From Phycisphaeraceae bacterium (lineage in GTDB: Bacteria > Planctomycetota > Phycisphaerae > Phycisphaerales > UBA1924), in contig JAHBXH010000001.1 in assembly GCA_019636555.1 (NCBI GenBank), positions 1,956,928 to 2,020,927 on the forward strand: 64,000 nucleotides of DNA, in the 5' to 3' direction. The notes beneath the pieces are model-generated. The model ran no database searches, was not told the origin of the DNA, and saw nothing but the letters and a program-made list of their open reading frames with translations. Positions 8,370 through 17,055 of the stretch are shown here, in pieces. Numbering within the stretch: position 1 is the stretch's first letter; each line of letters starts with the position of its first letter. Both the position numbers and the translations under genes were made by a program.

Positions 8370-8660
8370 ATGAACAGCGCCAACGACGAGGTCACGGTTT
8401 TGCAGAAAAGACTGCTCTTCTGGAAGCGCAGCGCGATCGGGTGCGTCACCGGCGCGCTCGCTCTGGGGATCTTCGGGCTCCAGAACCACTTTGAAAGAAA
8501 AGTCATCGGCGTCAGCGGGGGCGACAGCTACATCTATCGTGTCTACGACGACGGCTCGATTGACTTCATCCAGGCCGACAATCAGGTCAAGAGCGCGAAA
8601 GGAATCCCGGGTTGGCAGGCAATCCCGATCGATCCGTCCCTGAAGCGTCAGAGCCGGTAG
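8370..8660 (+). CDS. Small single-pass membrane protein, unknown
   Basis: The protein has 96 residues. A Lys/Arg-rich N-terminal stretch (LQKRLLFWKR) precedes one hydrophobic segment at about residues 20-40 (SAIGCVTGALALGIFGLQ). The soluble tail has alternating aromatic and charged residues (SYIYRVYDDGSIDFIQ). The Tyr/Asp-rich tail looks folded and extracytoplasmic. GGAG at 8361-8364 precedes ATG 8370. No known family is recognised. Confidence 0.65.
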   Translation: MNSANDEVTVLQKRLLFWKRSAIGCVTGALALGIFGLQNHFERKVIGVSGGDSYIYRVYDDGSIDFIQADNQVKSAKGIPGWQAIPIDPSLKRQSR

Positions 8661-8727
8661 GCTTCGAGGGAGAATCGCCGCTGGGTTTTCTTCGGCCATT
8701 TGGCCATGACTGTCCGGAGCCCACGCA

Positions 8728-9831
8728 ATGAAGTATCTCTGCTGCCTCGTCTTTGGGATTTGCGCGGGCATCGCGCTCGGTCAGCAGCCGACCGCAGAGG
8801 AGTTTGGTTCGACACGAAACGCTCGGGTCGCGTTCGCGATGCCGGCCGGCGATCAGGCGGAGCGAACACAACTGACGGTTCTCATGGGCCGTCTGCCGCC
8901 GGCGCAGATCGAGGCGTTCGAACGGCTCGCGCCCAACGTTCGGTTCATCAGCGGGCTGAACAGACAAACGGCCCTCGAGCACGCGGGCGAGGCGCACGGT
9001 GTCGCGGCGCACTTGCTGACACCCGAATTTCTCGAGAAGTCTCCCAAGCTGGTCTGGGTCATCAGTTTTTCGGCAGGTGTTGACCGCTATGTGCAGCTGG
9101 AAGGAATCGACAAAGAACGGATCGTGATGACGAACAGCCGCGCCGTGCACGGACCTGCAATCGCGGATCATGTCTTTGCGATGCTCCTGATGATCTCGCG
9201 CGATCTCGCCACGTACGCGAGGCATCAGGAGCAGCAGAAGTGGAGCGATCGCCCGGACGACACGGAGTTCCGCCCGTTCGCCCTCCAGGGAAAAACGATG
9301 CTTGTCGTCGGACTCGGCGGCATCGGCAGCGAAGTCGCAAAGCGGGCGGACGGATTCGGCATGCGCGTGATCGCGATGCGCCGCTCTGACGCTCCCTCGC
9401 CGGCATTTGTCGAAAGAGTTGGAAAACCGCAGGACCTGGCGGCCATGCTTCCCGAAGCGGACGTCGTCACGATCTGCGCCCCGCTCACAAAGGAGACCGA
9501 AAAGCTATTCAACGCCGAATTACTCGCGAAGGTGAAGCGCGGCGCGATTCTCATCAATATCGCCCGAGGCAAGATCGTCGACACCGATGCGTTGCTCGGG
9601 GCGCTCCGCAGCGGCGTGCTCGCCGGAGCGTGCCTCGACGTCACCGACCCCGAACCGCTCCCTTCATCGCACCCGCTCTGGAAACAGCCGCGCGTTGTGA
9701 TCACGCCGCACGTCGCCGCCGACTCGGACCTGACCGACGAACGGGAGTGGGGGCTTGTGCAGGAGAACGTCCGTCGCTTTGGAGCGGGTGAGCCGCTGCT
9801 CAACGTCGTCGATGTGAAATCCGGGTACTGA
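8728..9831 (+). CDS. D-2-hydroxyacid dehydrogenase with an N-terminal signal peptide
   Basis: The protein has 367 residues. The C-terminal two thirds form a complete NAD-binding D-isomer-specific 2-hydroxyacid dehydrogenase. Visible parts are the Rossmann motif LVVGLGGIGSEVAKR, then ILINIARGKIVDTDAL with the catalytic Arg region, CLDVTDPEPLP with the Glu, and VVITPHVAADS with the catalytic His. The family is normally cytoplasmic. Here the first 19 residues (MKYLCCLVFGICAGIALGQ) look like a signal peptide or membrane anchor, which is unusual. Substrate cannot be assigned; ghrA/serA-like subgroups are possible. The start at ATG 8728 lies 67 bases after the previous gene, with no strong Shine-Dalgarno. 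Confidence 0.85.
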   Translation: MKYLCCLVFGICAGIALGQQPTAEEFGSTRNARVAFAMPAGDQAERTQLTVLMGRLPPAQIEAFERLAPNVRFISGLNRQTALEHAGEAHGVAAHLLTPEFLEKSPKLVWVISFSAGVDRYVQLEGIDKERIVMTNSRAVHGPAIADHVFAMLLMISRDLATYARHQEQQKWSDRPDDTEFRPFALQGKTMLVVGLGGIGSEVAKRADGFGMRVIAMRRSDAPSPAFVERVGKPQDLAAMLPEADVVTICAPLTKETEKLFNAELLAKVKRGAILINIARGKIVDTDALLGALRSGVLAGACLDVTDPEPLPSSHPLWKQPRVVITPHVAADSDLTDEREWGLVQENVRRFGAGEPLLNVVDVKSGY

Positions 9832-9860
9832 GCTTGCGTCCGCAACGCCCGGCAGCCGTG

Positions 9861-9898
9861 AAAAAAAAGATCGGCGCCCACTCGCGGGGGCGCCGATC
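9861..9898 (-). terminator. Rho-independent terminator for minus-strand transcription
   Basis: The stem GATCGGCGCCC / GGGCGCCGATC (9869-9898) has eight A on its left side. It therefore reads as stem plus T-run on the minus strand, downstream of the kinase-WD40 gene. Confidence 0.75.
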
Positions 9899-10058
9899 GT
9901 GTGTGCCGCATGCTCCTTCCCTTGAACGGACGGGCGGCATGCCGGATCGGTGGTGCGTTCCGATTGGAGAAGCGAATTCCTCGCCGCCGCCCTGCAGAGA
10001 TTTCCCGCGACGGCTCAAAATCGCCGAAATCGTCGCGGGACTCTGCAAGGTCGTCTGC

Positions 10059-13000
10059 TCACGCGCCCGTCCGGCTGCGATCGTTCAGACGCTTCATCAG
10101 TTCCAGGATGTCATCCATCGGCAGGTCCGGCGGCAGTTCAGACCGGTGTCGGTCGAGCTGATACTGCATGTTGCCCCCCATGTGCCGGTTGAAGTAGCGC
10201 ATGTTCCAGACCTGAACATTCCCGACCGAGTCGCCCACAAGGAGTTTGCGACCGTCCGGGCTCCATTGCAGGCTGTTGACCTCCCAGCTGGAGAATCGAT
10301 CGATGGTGAGCATGCAGGGCTCGTTCATGTGAGTCATATCCCAGAGCCGCAGCGTCCCGTCGGTGCTGGTCGTTGCGAAGATCATGGGCTCGCGCTTGCG
10401 AATGGCGATATCCGTTGGCAACCCCCCGTGACCCGTAAAGGACTGGAGAAACTTGCACGTCGCGACGTCCCACAATTCGGCCCGCTTGTTCCAACTGGTC
10501 AGAAGAATCTTCGTCGAATCCGGCGTAAATTCCATCGACCACGGTTGAGGGGCGATCCCGCCCGGACGCATCGCTCCGATCGGTTTCCAATCGCCCACGC
10601 TCCAGAGCCGCAGCGCGCGATCGCGGTCGTTGGTCGCCAGCACTTTGCCATCAGGAGAAAAACGAGCGCTCAGCGCCTCTTCGCGTCCTGCCGTCGGGAT
10701 CCTGTGGATCTCGGTGCATTCCGGAAATCGCAGGACGCGATGGCATTCGTCGTGATACGGCAGCACGAGCAAGTCGCCTGAGGGCGAGAAGTCGATCGAC
10801 CGGGGTGAGAGCGCAAACGCGCCCCGCAACACAACCGAAGGTTCCGGGTTCGGCGAGTTCAAGTCGTAGACACGCGCGCTCGTGTCTTCACCCGCTACGA
10901 CGAGATAGCGAGACGTCCTGTCAAACCTGATCGCGCGCACGCGGGCCGAACTCCCGGTGAGCGTGCGGGCCAGCGACATCGTTGAAGCATCGAAGACGCG
11001 AACCGCCCCTTGCGAGTCTCCGGACGCAATGAACTTCGAGTCCGGGCTCCACGCCGCGACCGCTCTTCCCGCGTGGCCGGGGATCAGCTCCAACCCGGGG
11101 GTGGACGAGAAATCCCAGACGCGGATCGTGTCATCGACCGTGGTCCAGAGCTCTTTACCGCCGGCGAGCAGTGCCGCTCCCGTGCACGACTCGGGGCAGG
11201 AATAGGACCTCAGCTTGCGCTCGCGGCGCCAATCCCACACGTTCATGGTCCACCAGCCGCCTGCAACGAGTCGGGAGCCATCCGCCGTGAAATTGAGCGA
11301 GCGGACTGTTCCGTTTGGCGCGTCAAGGCTGGCAAGACCCTCGGATGTCTCGGGAGCCCACACCCTCACCGTGCGATCTCCTCCTCCCGATGCGAGCACC
11401 GATCCGTCCGGGCTGAACGCAATCACATTCGCCGGCATCGTGTGGCCCCGAAAAATCTGGATCGACTCCGGAATCCCCGCGTCGTCCCACGAAAAAAGCC
11501 GCACGGTCGAATCGCCCGCGGCAATCGCAAATCGCTTCCCGTCCGGAGACCACGCGACCTGGTTCACCCCCGTTTCGATCCGCAGAAGGGTCCGACGGAC
11601 ATCCAGCGTCGAGGGATCGAGCTCGAGGACTCTCCCGTCGCCCAGCCCGGCGAGCAACACGGAATCATCCGGCGAAAATTCAAGCCCGCGCACGAACCGA
11701 TCGCCAAACTTCACCGACTTCGTCGTCGAACCATCCGTCCCATCCACCAGCAGGATGCGACCGTCCTCGTACCCGATCGCGATGCGCTTCCCCGTTCGAT
11801 CGATCGCCAGCCCGCGTGACGTCGAATCCAGCGAGGTCGAAAACGGAATCGAAATGTCTCGGACCGCCGTTCGCGTGGAGACATCCCAGAGTTTGAGCGG
11901 CGGATCGCTCTCCGCGCCGGTGACCACGAACCTCCCGTTGCCCGACGCCGCCATCCCCCAGATCGTCGACGAGTGCGCTCGCACTGTCGCGAGGCAGGGT
12001 TCGTGCATGTAGAGTTCCCAGAGCGCGAAAAAAGTGTGCCGGGAATTAGGTTCGCGCAGGTGAGCCGGCCAGATCAGGTCCTCCGCCGCGAGCAGGTTTC
12101 CCGCGATGCCGAGCAGGCGCCCGCGCTCCACGTTCGATCGCGCCAGCTGCACCGCGAGCGATTCCGATGTCGCGTCCGCGCGCTTGCGCTCTGTTTCCGC
12201 CTGCTTGAGCGCGCTCAGCGCCTCGTTCTTTGCGAGCGCCTCGGTCGCCGCCAGCCGCGACGCGCGGAAGGCCTGAATCCCGGCGAACACGCCGAGGCAG
12301 ACCACGATGAGCAGGAAAAATGCGACGGTGGAGACGATTCCGCGATACCGCCGGAGCTGCTTCCGCAGGACGTACATCGCCGAATCGCGCCGCGCCGAGA
12401 TCGCCTGCCCGGCGAGGTACCGCGCGATGTCATCTCCCAGGTCGCTTGCCGACTGATACCGGCGCGTCCGGTCCTTGGCGAGCGCCTTCGAAACGATCAT
12501 CTCGACATCGCCGCGAAAATAGCGATCGATCGTGCTGAGTCTCGTCGGCTCTTCATCCCGGATAATCCGCGCTGCCTCGGGCAATGAGCGGCTCGCGAGG
12601 TCGTACGGTAGTTTCCCCGCGAGCAGTTCATAGATAATGACTCCCACGGCGTACACGTCGGATCGCGTATCGACCGCCGCCGGATCTCCGCTGACCTGCT
12701 CGGGCGACATGTAAGGCAGCGTGCCGATCAGCGCTCCGACCGCCGTGTGCTCGCTGGTCAATTGGAGATCCGAATCGGTGGTTCGCGCAACGCCGAAGTC
12801 GAGTACCTTCGGTCGCCCCGATTCATCCACGAGGATGTTCGCGGGCTTGAGATCGCGGTGGATGACGCCGTTGCGGTGCGCGTGCTGAACCGCCTCGCAA
12901 ATACGTTCGACCAGTACAAGCTTCTCCCGGTTCCCGAGATTGTGCTTCGCCGCGTACGCGAGCAGCGGATCGCCCCGGACCAACTCCATCGCGATGTACG

Positions 13001-13532
13001 GGTGGGTCACGCCATCGACGGCATACGTCCCCGCTTCGAAAATCTGCGCGATCCCCGGATGGTGCAGCCGCCCCAGCAATTCCGCCTCGTGCTCGAAGCG
13101 CCGCAGAATCCGTTGCGCCGAGAGTGAATGCGGATCGCCCAGCACGCGCCGCATCACCTTGAGCGCCACCGTGCGCTTCGGGCGTTCCTGCTGAGCGACA
13201 TACACCACGCCCATCCCGCCGCTTCCGAGCACCCCGAGAATCTGAAAAGTTCCGATCTTCTTGTCCGGCGGCAAGAGCGGCTCGGCATCCGAAAGCGCGC
13301 TCGCGCCGAGCTGGGTCAGCAGCCCTCGTCCCGGCGCCGCCTTCGAATCCAGAAACCCGCCCACGCCCGAATGGTGCTGCAGCAGCGATTCGACCTCGCG
13401 GCGCAGCTCCTCATCGCCTCCGCACACCCCATCCAGAAACGCCGGGCGTTCCAGCGCCGGGAGTTCCGTCGCGCGCAGAAAAATGTCCTCGAGTCGCTGC
13501 GGAGGTGTGCGTTGGCCCGGCGCGGTGCTCAC
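10059..13532 (-). CDS. Membrane-anchored serine/threonine protein kinase with C-terminal WD40 repeats
   Basis: The protein has 1157 residues. The start is GTG 13532, which overlaps the stop of the upstream sigma factor as GTGA. Residues 1-90 hold a helical segment often seen before planctomycete kinases (LEDIFLRATELPALERPAFL). The kinase domain runs from about 95 to 380: Gly loop LGSGGMGVVY near 103, Lys in VALKVMRR near 125, HRDLKPANILV near 225, DFGVA near 245, and MSPEQ. All catalytic residues are present. One membrane segment lies at about 400-420 (VAFFLLIVVCLGVFAGI) and is followed by a coiled coil. From about 530 to the end there are WD40 repeats (for example IAFSPDGSVLASGGGDRTVR). The coupling suggests it signals with or controls the ECF factor. 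A terminator follows at 9861-9898. Confidence 0.93.
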   Translation of the reverse strand: MSTAPGQRTPPQRLEDIFLRATELPALERPAFLDGVCGGDEELRREVESLLQHHSGVGGFLDSKAAPGRGLLTQLGASALSDAEPLLPPDKKIGTFQILGVLGSGGMGVVYVAQQERPKRTVALKVMRRVLGDPHSLSAQRILRRFEHEAELLGRLHHPGIAQIFEAGTYAVDGVTHPYIAMELVRGDPLLAYAAKHNLGNREKLVLVERICEAVQHAHRNGVIHRDLKPANILVDESGRPKVLDFGVARTTDSDLQLTSEHTAVGALIGTLPYMSPEQVSGDPAAVDTRSDVYAVGVIIYELLAGKLPYDLASRSLPEAARIIRDEEPTRLSTIDRYFRGDVEMIVSKALAKDRTRRYQSASDLGDDIARYLAGQAISARRDSAMYVLRKQLRRYRGIVSTVAFFLLIVVCLGVFAGIQAFRASRLAATEALAKNEALSALKQAETERKRADATSESLAVQLARSNVERGRLLGIAGNLLAAEDLIWPAHLREPNSRHTFFALWELYMHEPCLATVRAHSSTIWGMAASGNGRFVVTGAESDPPLKLWDVSTRTAVRDISIPFSTSLDSTSRGLAIDRTGKRIAIGYEDGRILLVDGTDGSTTKSVKFGDRFVRGLEFSPDDSVLLAGLGDGRVLELDPSTLDVRRTLLRIETGVNQVAWSPDGKRFAIAAGDSTVRLFSWDDAGIPESIQIFRGHTMPANVIAFSPDGSVLASGGGDRTVRVWAPETSEGLASLDAPNGTVRSLNFTADGSRLVAGGWWTMNVWDWRRERKLRSYSCPESCTGAALLAGGKELWTTVDDTIRVWDFSSTPGLELIPGHAGRAVAAWSPDSKFIASGDSQGAVRVFDASTMSLARTLTGSSARVRAIRFDRTSRYLVVAGEDTSARVYDLNSPNPEPSVVLRGAFALSPRSIDFSPSGDLLVLPYHDECHRVLRFPECTEIHRIPTAGREEALSARFSPDGKVLATNDRDRALRLWSVGDWKPIGAMRPGGIAPQPWSMEFTPDSTKILLTSWNKRAELWDVATCKFLQSFTGHGGLPTDIAIRKREPMIFATTSTDGTLRLWDMTHMNEPCMLTIDRFSSWEVNSLQWSPDGRKLLVGDSVGNVQVWNMRYFNRHMGGNMQYQLDRHRSELPPDLPMDDILELMKRLNDRSRTGA

Positions 13533-14209
13533 TCTTCCGAATCCGAAGTGTCGGCGCCCGCGACCTGGCGCTTCAGCCACGCGCGGGCGAACGTCCAGTC
13601 ATTCTTCACCGTCGCGGGCGACACTCCCAGCGCGTCCGCGGTTTCTTCGATCGACAAGCCCGCGAAATACCGCAGCATGACGACGTCGTACTTGCGCCGA
13701 TCGTGCTTCTCAAGTCCCTTCAATGCATCATCGAGCGCCAGCATCTCCTCCGCCGGCGGCTCGCTCGCGAGCACCGGAGAGATGTCCGCCATCTCGATGT
13801 CCGCACGCTGCAACCCGCCGCCGTGCTTGAGCCGCTTGCGGTGACGGGCACGCTCGACCAGAATCCGGCGCATCGCCAGTGCCGCGGCACCAAAGAAGTG
13901 CCCGCGCCCGTTCCAGCGCACCTCGTGATCACCGAGCAGGCGGAGGTACGCTTCGTGTACAAGCGCCGTCGGTTGGAGCGTCATCCCAGCGCCGCGCTTG
14001 GGTTCGCGCGCCATGCGCACCTGCGCGAGCCGCCGAAGTTCTTCGTACACCAAGGGCAATAGATCGCGCGCAGCCTGCGAATCTCCGCCCGCCGCCGCAA
14101 CGAGCAACTGCGTCACCTGCGCCGCAGCCGGAGAGGGCGGGGGCGTCGCAACGTGGGTCGCCGTTGTCGGCTTGTCGCCTGGTTTGGGTGGCGCGGGCCT
14201 GTGATCCAT
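13529..14209 (-). CDS. ECF-type RNA polymerase sigma factor (TIGR02999-like)
   Basis: The protein has 226 residues. After a Pro/Thr-rich leader of about 35 residues come region 2 (LLPLVYEELRRLAQVRMARE, LQPTALVHEAYLRLLG) and region 4 (YFAGLSIEETADALGVSPAT with a helix-turn-helix, then FARAWLKRQ). The RRLA...LVHEAYLRL...RILVERARHRKRLKHGGG layout is that of the sigma-70 ECF group common in planctomycetes. ATG 14209 has GGGGAG just upstream; the open frame extends to 14431. Its stop overlaps the start of the kinase-WD40 gene by four bases, a typical ECF-STK pairing. No anti-sigma factor is nearby, so phosphorylation may be the control. Confidence 0.9.
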   Translation of the reverse strand: MDHRPAPPKPGDKPTTATHVATPPPSPAAAQVTQLLVAAAGGDSQAARDLLPLVYEELRRLAQVRMAREPKRGAGMTLQPTALVHEAYLRLLGDHEVRWNGRGHFFGAAALAMRRILVERARHRKRLKHGGGLQRADIEMADISPVLASEPPAEEMLALDDALKGLEKHDRRKYDVVMLRYFAGLSIEETADALGVSPATVKNDWTFARAWLKRQVAGADTSDSEE

Positions 14210-14455
14210 CAAAGCTCCCCGGATTTGCCGCGGCGCGGGCCGTGGCGAGAACAAATATGCCAGCATCCCAAGTGTGACCGGCGGAGCCCCGAGTTGCAAG
14301 GCTTTGGCTTCATCTACGCATCGGATACCGGAAAGGAGCGGCCCAGGCCCGAGAAAGCAGCCGGAATCAGGCGAATGTCTCCGAATCGCACCGCCATTGC
14401 GAACACGTCTCTGCCCGCGCATTACCTCCAAGTTCTCGGATGCTGTCGTCTCGAT

Positions 14456-14926
14456 TCACGACGGTGCGCGGAATTCGCAAACGAGCTCGACCTCGACCGG
14501 CGCCCCTCGAGGCAGACTGGGTGCACCCACGGCCGCTCGGGCGTGTTTGCCCGCCTCGCCAAAGACCTGTTGCAGCAGTTCGCTCGCGCCGTTTGCAACC
14601 TGCGGATGATCGAAGAAGCCGCTGCCGCACGCGACGAAAACGCCGACGCGGACGATCTGCTTCACGCGCGCCAGTTCGCCCAGTTCAGCCTTGAGCGCCG
14701 CGAGCGCATTGATCGCACATTGGCGGGCGCACGCCGCGGCATCTTCCACCGAAACCTTGTCCGGTACTGTCCCGCTCGCCATCAGTTTCCCATCGCGCAT
14801 CGGAATCTGACCGGCGACAAATGCCAGATTTCCGACAAGGCGAACCGGGATGTACGCCGCGACCGGCGGCACCGCGGGAGGAAGCACAATCCCGATTTCC
14901 GAAAGCTGCACTTCTGGTGTTCTCAT
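14456..14926 (-). CDS. RidA/YjgF family enamine deaminase-like protein
   Basis: The protein has 156 residues and belongs to the Rid superfamily, the longer subfamily that starts with LSEIGIVLPPAVPPVAAYIP. LVGNLAFVAGQIPMRDGKL is the conserved core. KHARAAVGAPSLPRGAPVEV carries the Arg used by active RidA proteins, which hydrolyse reactive enamine/imine intermediates. ATG 14926 is chosen because it falls just before the conserved N-terminus, although the frame is open to 15235. The gene is followed on the same strand by the ECF-kinase pair at 246 bases distance, so co-transcription is uncertain. Confidence 0.88.
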   Translation of the reverse strand: MRTPEVQLSEIGIVLPPAVPPVAAYIPVRLVGNLAFVAGQIPMRDGKLMASGTVPDKVSVEDAAACARQCAINALAALKAELGELARVKQIVRVGVFVACGSGFFDHPQVANGASELLQQVFGEAGKHARAAVGAPSLPRGAPVEVELVCEFRAPS

Positions 14927-15429
14927 GTTTGGATTCCGATTGGTGAACACGGGTACAAAACCCAGCGTATCCATAACTTGCTGGAACCGTTTTCCTTGAC
15001 GTTCGAATCGGGATGTGTACGTTTTGGTGTTCCGGAGTCGCGCAAGCCGCGAACCCGGCTTGAAAATTTGGGTTTGGTGTTTGAATGGCAGGACGCACGC
15101 GTTCGGAAGACCGCTCTCGGGAATTCTGATCCGCACCGTTTGGATATTTTTCCACGGCGTTCTCATCGGGGTCCGTTGGGCTCCACCTTGTTCCGCCCGC
15201 TTGCTTGATTCGGGGCGTGAGCGACCTGCCGACAACTTGGTAGTCCGAAAGATGCGGCGTTCGCGGGTCTTGGACGACCCTCCGCGGTGTGCGTGTCGAT
15301 CGGACTGGACTGCAATGGCTGGTGGCGGTGATCCGCCGCTTCCATGCCCGGCATGTCGTCAAGTCGGTCGTCTTCGGTTTTTGAGTGTGCGAAGCCAATT
15401 CCGGCCTTCCACACTCGGGAGAATCAAGC
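14927..15429 (+). other. Divergent promoter region between ridA-like gene and pseudopilin
   Basis: This 500-base non-coding stretch holds one LacI-like operator at 14982-14995. A TTGACG hexamer follows directly at 14996. It could be a -35 for the pseudopilin, with a weak TGTACG about 16 bases on. The rest shows no gene; open frames across it are shadows. Confidence 0.45.
14982..14995. promoter_or_regulatory. LacI-family-like operator candidate
   Basis: TGGAACCGTTTTCC is a near-palindrome centred on CG, of the TGgAAnCGnTTcCA type. It is one of five such sites upstream of carbohydrate-block genes (see also 19543, 19903, 22470 and 28521). It lies next to a TTGACG hexamer upstream of the pseudopilin at 15430. 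Confidence 0.4.
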
Positions 15430-16512
15430 ATGAAGTCTCGCAAGTCTGCATTCACGCTGATCGAGCTGCTGGTCGTGATCGCGATCATCGCCCTGCTCAT
15501 CGGCATCCTGCTCCCGGCGCTCGGCAAGGCCCGCGCCGCCGCTCGTCAGATCAAGGACGGCACGCAGGTCCGCTCCATCCACCAGTCGATGGTGACGTGG
15601 GCCGGTCAGAACCAGGACAACTACCCGTTGCCCTCGTCGATCGACTCCAACGACACGATTCCGGGTATCACCACGACCGGAGCCAACGAAGCGAAGAACA
15701 AGTTCCAGAAGGACGTTCCGCGTTGGATGGTCTCGATGCTGATCTACAACGGTTCCTTCGGCCCCGAAATCTGCGTCAGCCCCGCCGAAGTCAACGGCAA
15801 CATCAAGGTCAATCCCTACTACCAGTTCAGCAAGCCTGCGGCCGTCAATACGACCAAGCAGGCGCAGGCGATCTGCGATCCCTCGTTCGCCGCGTATCCG
15901 ACGACGGACATCGGCGGCGATTTTGACATCAAGGGCGCCGGCGGCATCACTCCGGCTGGCGGGTTCTCGTACGCCTTCGTCCCGATGTACGGTGCACGCC
16001 GCTTCATGTGGCAGAGCACCTTCGATGCGGGTCAGGTGGTTCTCGGCAACCGTGGCCCGTGGTACACCGGCGATCAGGGCGCGTGGAAGCTTTCCGAAAC
16101 GACGCGCGGCAAGGACAGCATCAAGGCGACCCAGTCCAACACGCTGCTGATCCACGGCGCTCGCACCTCGTGGGAAGGCAACCTCGCCCGCAACGACAAC
16201 TCCGTGTCGTTTGAAACCCGACCCGATCCGGAAAACATCACGGTCGTCTACGACAAGGTGTCTTCTTCGAACACCGCCGGCGTGTTCAAGTACGACAACG
16301 TTTTCGCCAACGAAGACGAAGCCAATAGCACGGACGGCAAGACCTACAACGATTCCGAAGACGCTTTGCTCAAGGATAAGAACATCGGTCAGCGCCGCAA
16401 CAACTACCTTCGTTGCTGGGGCAACAACGGCGGCGTCGCGTCTTGGGCCACCTTCGATGCGAGCACCGGCCAGGTGCAGTCGATGACCACGCAGCAGTTC
16501 TGGTGGGACTAA
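15430..16512 (+). CDS. Prepilin-type N-terminal cleavage/methylation protein (type II pseudopilin)
   Basis: The protein has 360 residues. It begins [20 protein letters not shown], the prepilin peptidase site: a basic leader, cleavage before Phe, and Glu at position +5. The hydrophobic helix runs to [15 protein letters not shown]. The remainder is a large extracytoplasmic domain with no enzymatic motif. Such long proteins are abundant in planctomycetes, are distinct from classical GspG, and have no assigned function. It stands alone with a very strong terminator. Codons are strongly biased to C/G ending, as expected of a well-expressed gene. A LacI-like operator lies about 435 bases upstream, so a sugar-responsive role is suggested but not shown. 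Confidence 0.88.
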   Translation: MKSRKSAFTLIELLVVIAIIALLIGILLPALGKARAAARQIKDGTQVRSIHQSMVTWAGQNQDNYPLPSSIDSNDTIPGITTTGANEAKNKFQKDVPRWMVSMLIYNGSFGPEICVSPAEVNGNIKVNPYYQFSKPAAVNTTKQAQAICDPSFAAYPTTDIGGDFDIKGAGGITPAGGFSYAFVPMYGARRFMWQSTFDAGQVVLGNRGPWYTGDQGAWKLSETTRGKDSIKATQSNTLLIHGARTSWEGNLARNDNSVSFETRPDPENITVVYDKVSSSNTAGVFKYDNVFANEDEANSTDGKTYNDSEDALLKDKNIGQRRNNYLRCWGNNGGVASWATFDASTGQVQSMTTQQFWWD

Positions 16513-16557
16513 TTCCGAGCCTGAATATCTGAACTTGGTCCTTTGAACAGTTCGAAC

Positions 16558-16587
16558 GCGGCGGGCGAAAGCCCGCCGCTTTTTTTC
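16558..16587 (+). terminator. Strong Rho-independent terminator
   Basis: The perfect 9-bp stem GCGGCGGGC / GCCCGCCGC with GAAA tetraloop is followed by seven T, 46 bases after the pseudopilin stop. Confidence 0.95.
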
Positions 16588-17055
16588 AGTCCGATCCCGC
16601 GCCGCCGACGCATTCGGCGTCGAACCTCACCACGCACTGTCGACCGTGTATTGCGCGGCAATCATCGCATTTTCAAAGGGCGCGTGCTCGCCTCTCGATC
16701 CAACATCCCAAATCGAAAACCGCGTTCTTCCAACGCGCAGGCTTAAGCGCCTATAGCCGGTGGGGGATGGGGTCGCGGCGAAGCCGCACCACCGGTAATA
16801 GGCCGCCACAAGACCAGCAGGCCGAGGGCCTGTGCGTCGCCGCGCTCGTGACCGCGTGCAGACCTTCGGCCTGCGTTTCCTTGGTCGCATTCACACCGGG
16901 GCTGCCGCTTCGCGGCAAGCCCCGGCTATTCCGGCCGACGCCTTCAGCGTCGAACCGCGCCACATTCGCGACGAACGGGTGAAAGTCCGTCGCCATTCCT
17001 CGGAGCGAACCCAACTCAAGAATCTCAAAAAATCCCGCCCACATCCCAATTCCGG
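16588..17055. repeat. Non-coding stretch with short hairpin repeats
   Basis: There is no supported gene in 468 bases. Two similar units are seen, near 16604-16640 and 16931-16964. Each has a small hairpin (CGACGC / GCGTCG around a CATTC or CTTCA-like loop) followed by GTCGAACC. Between them lie more small palindromes built on GCCTTCGGC/GGCCGAGGCC-like bases. This looks like a cluster of REP-like or decayed repeats downstream of both convergent units. Confidence 0.45.
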
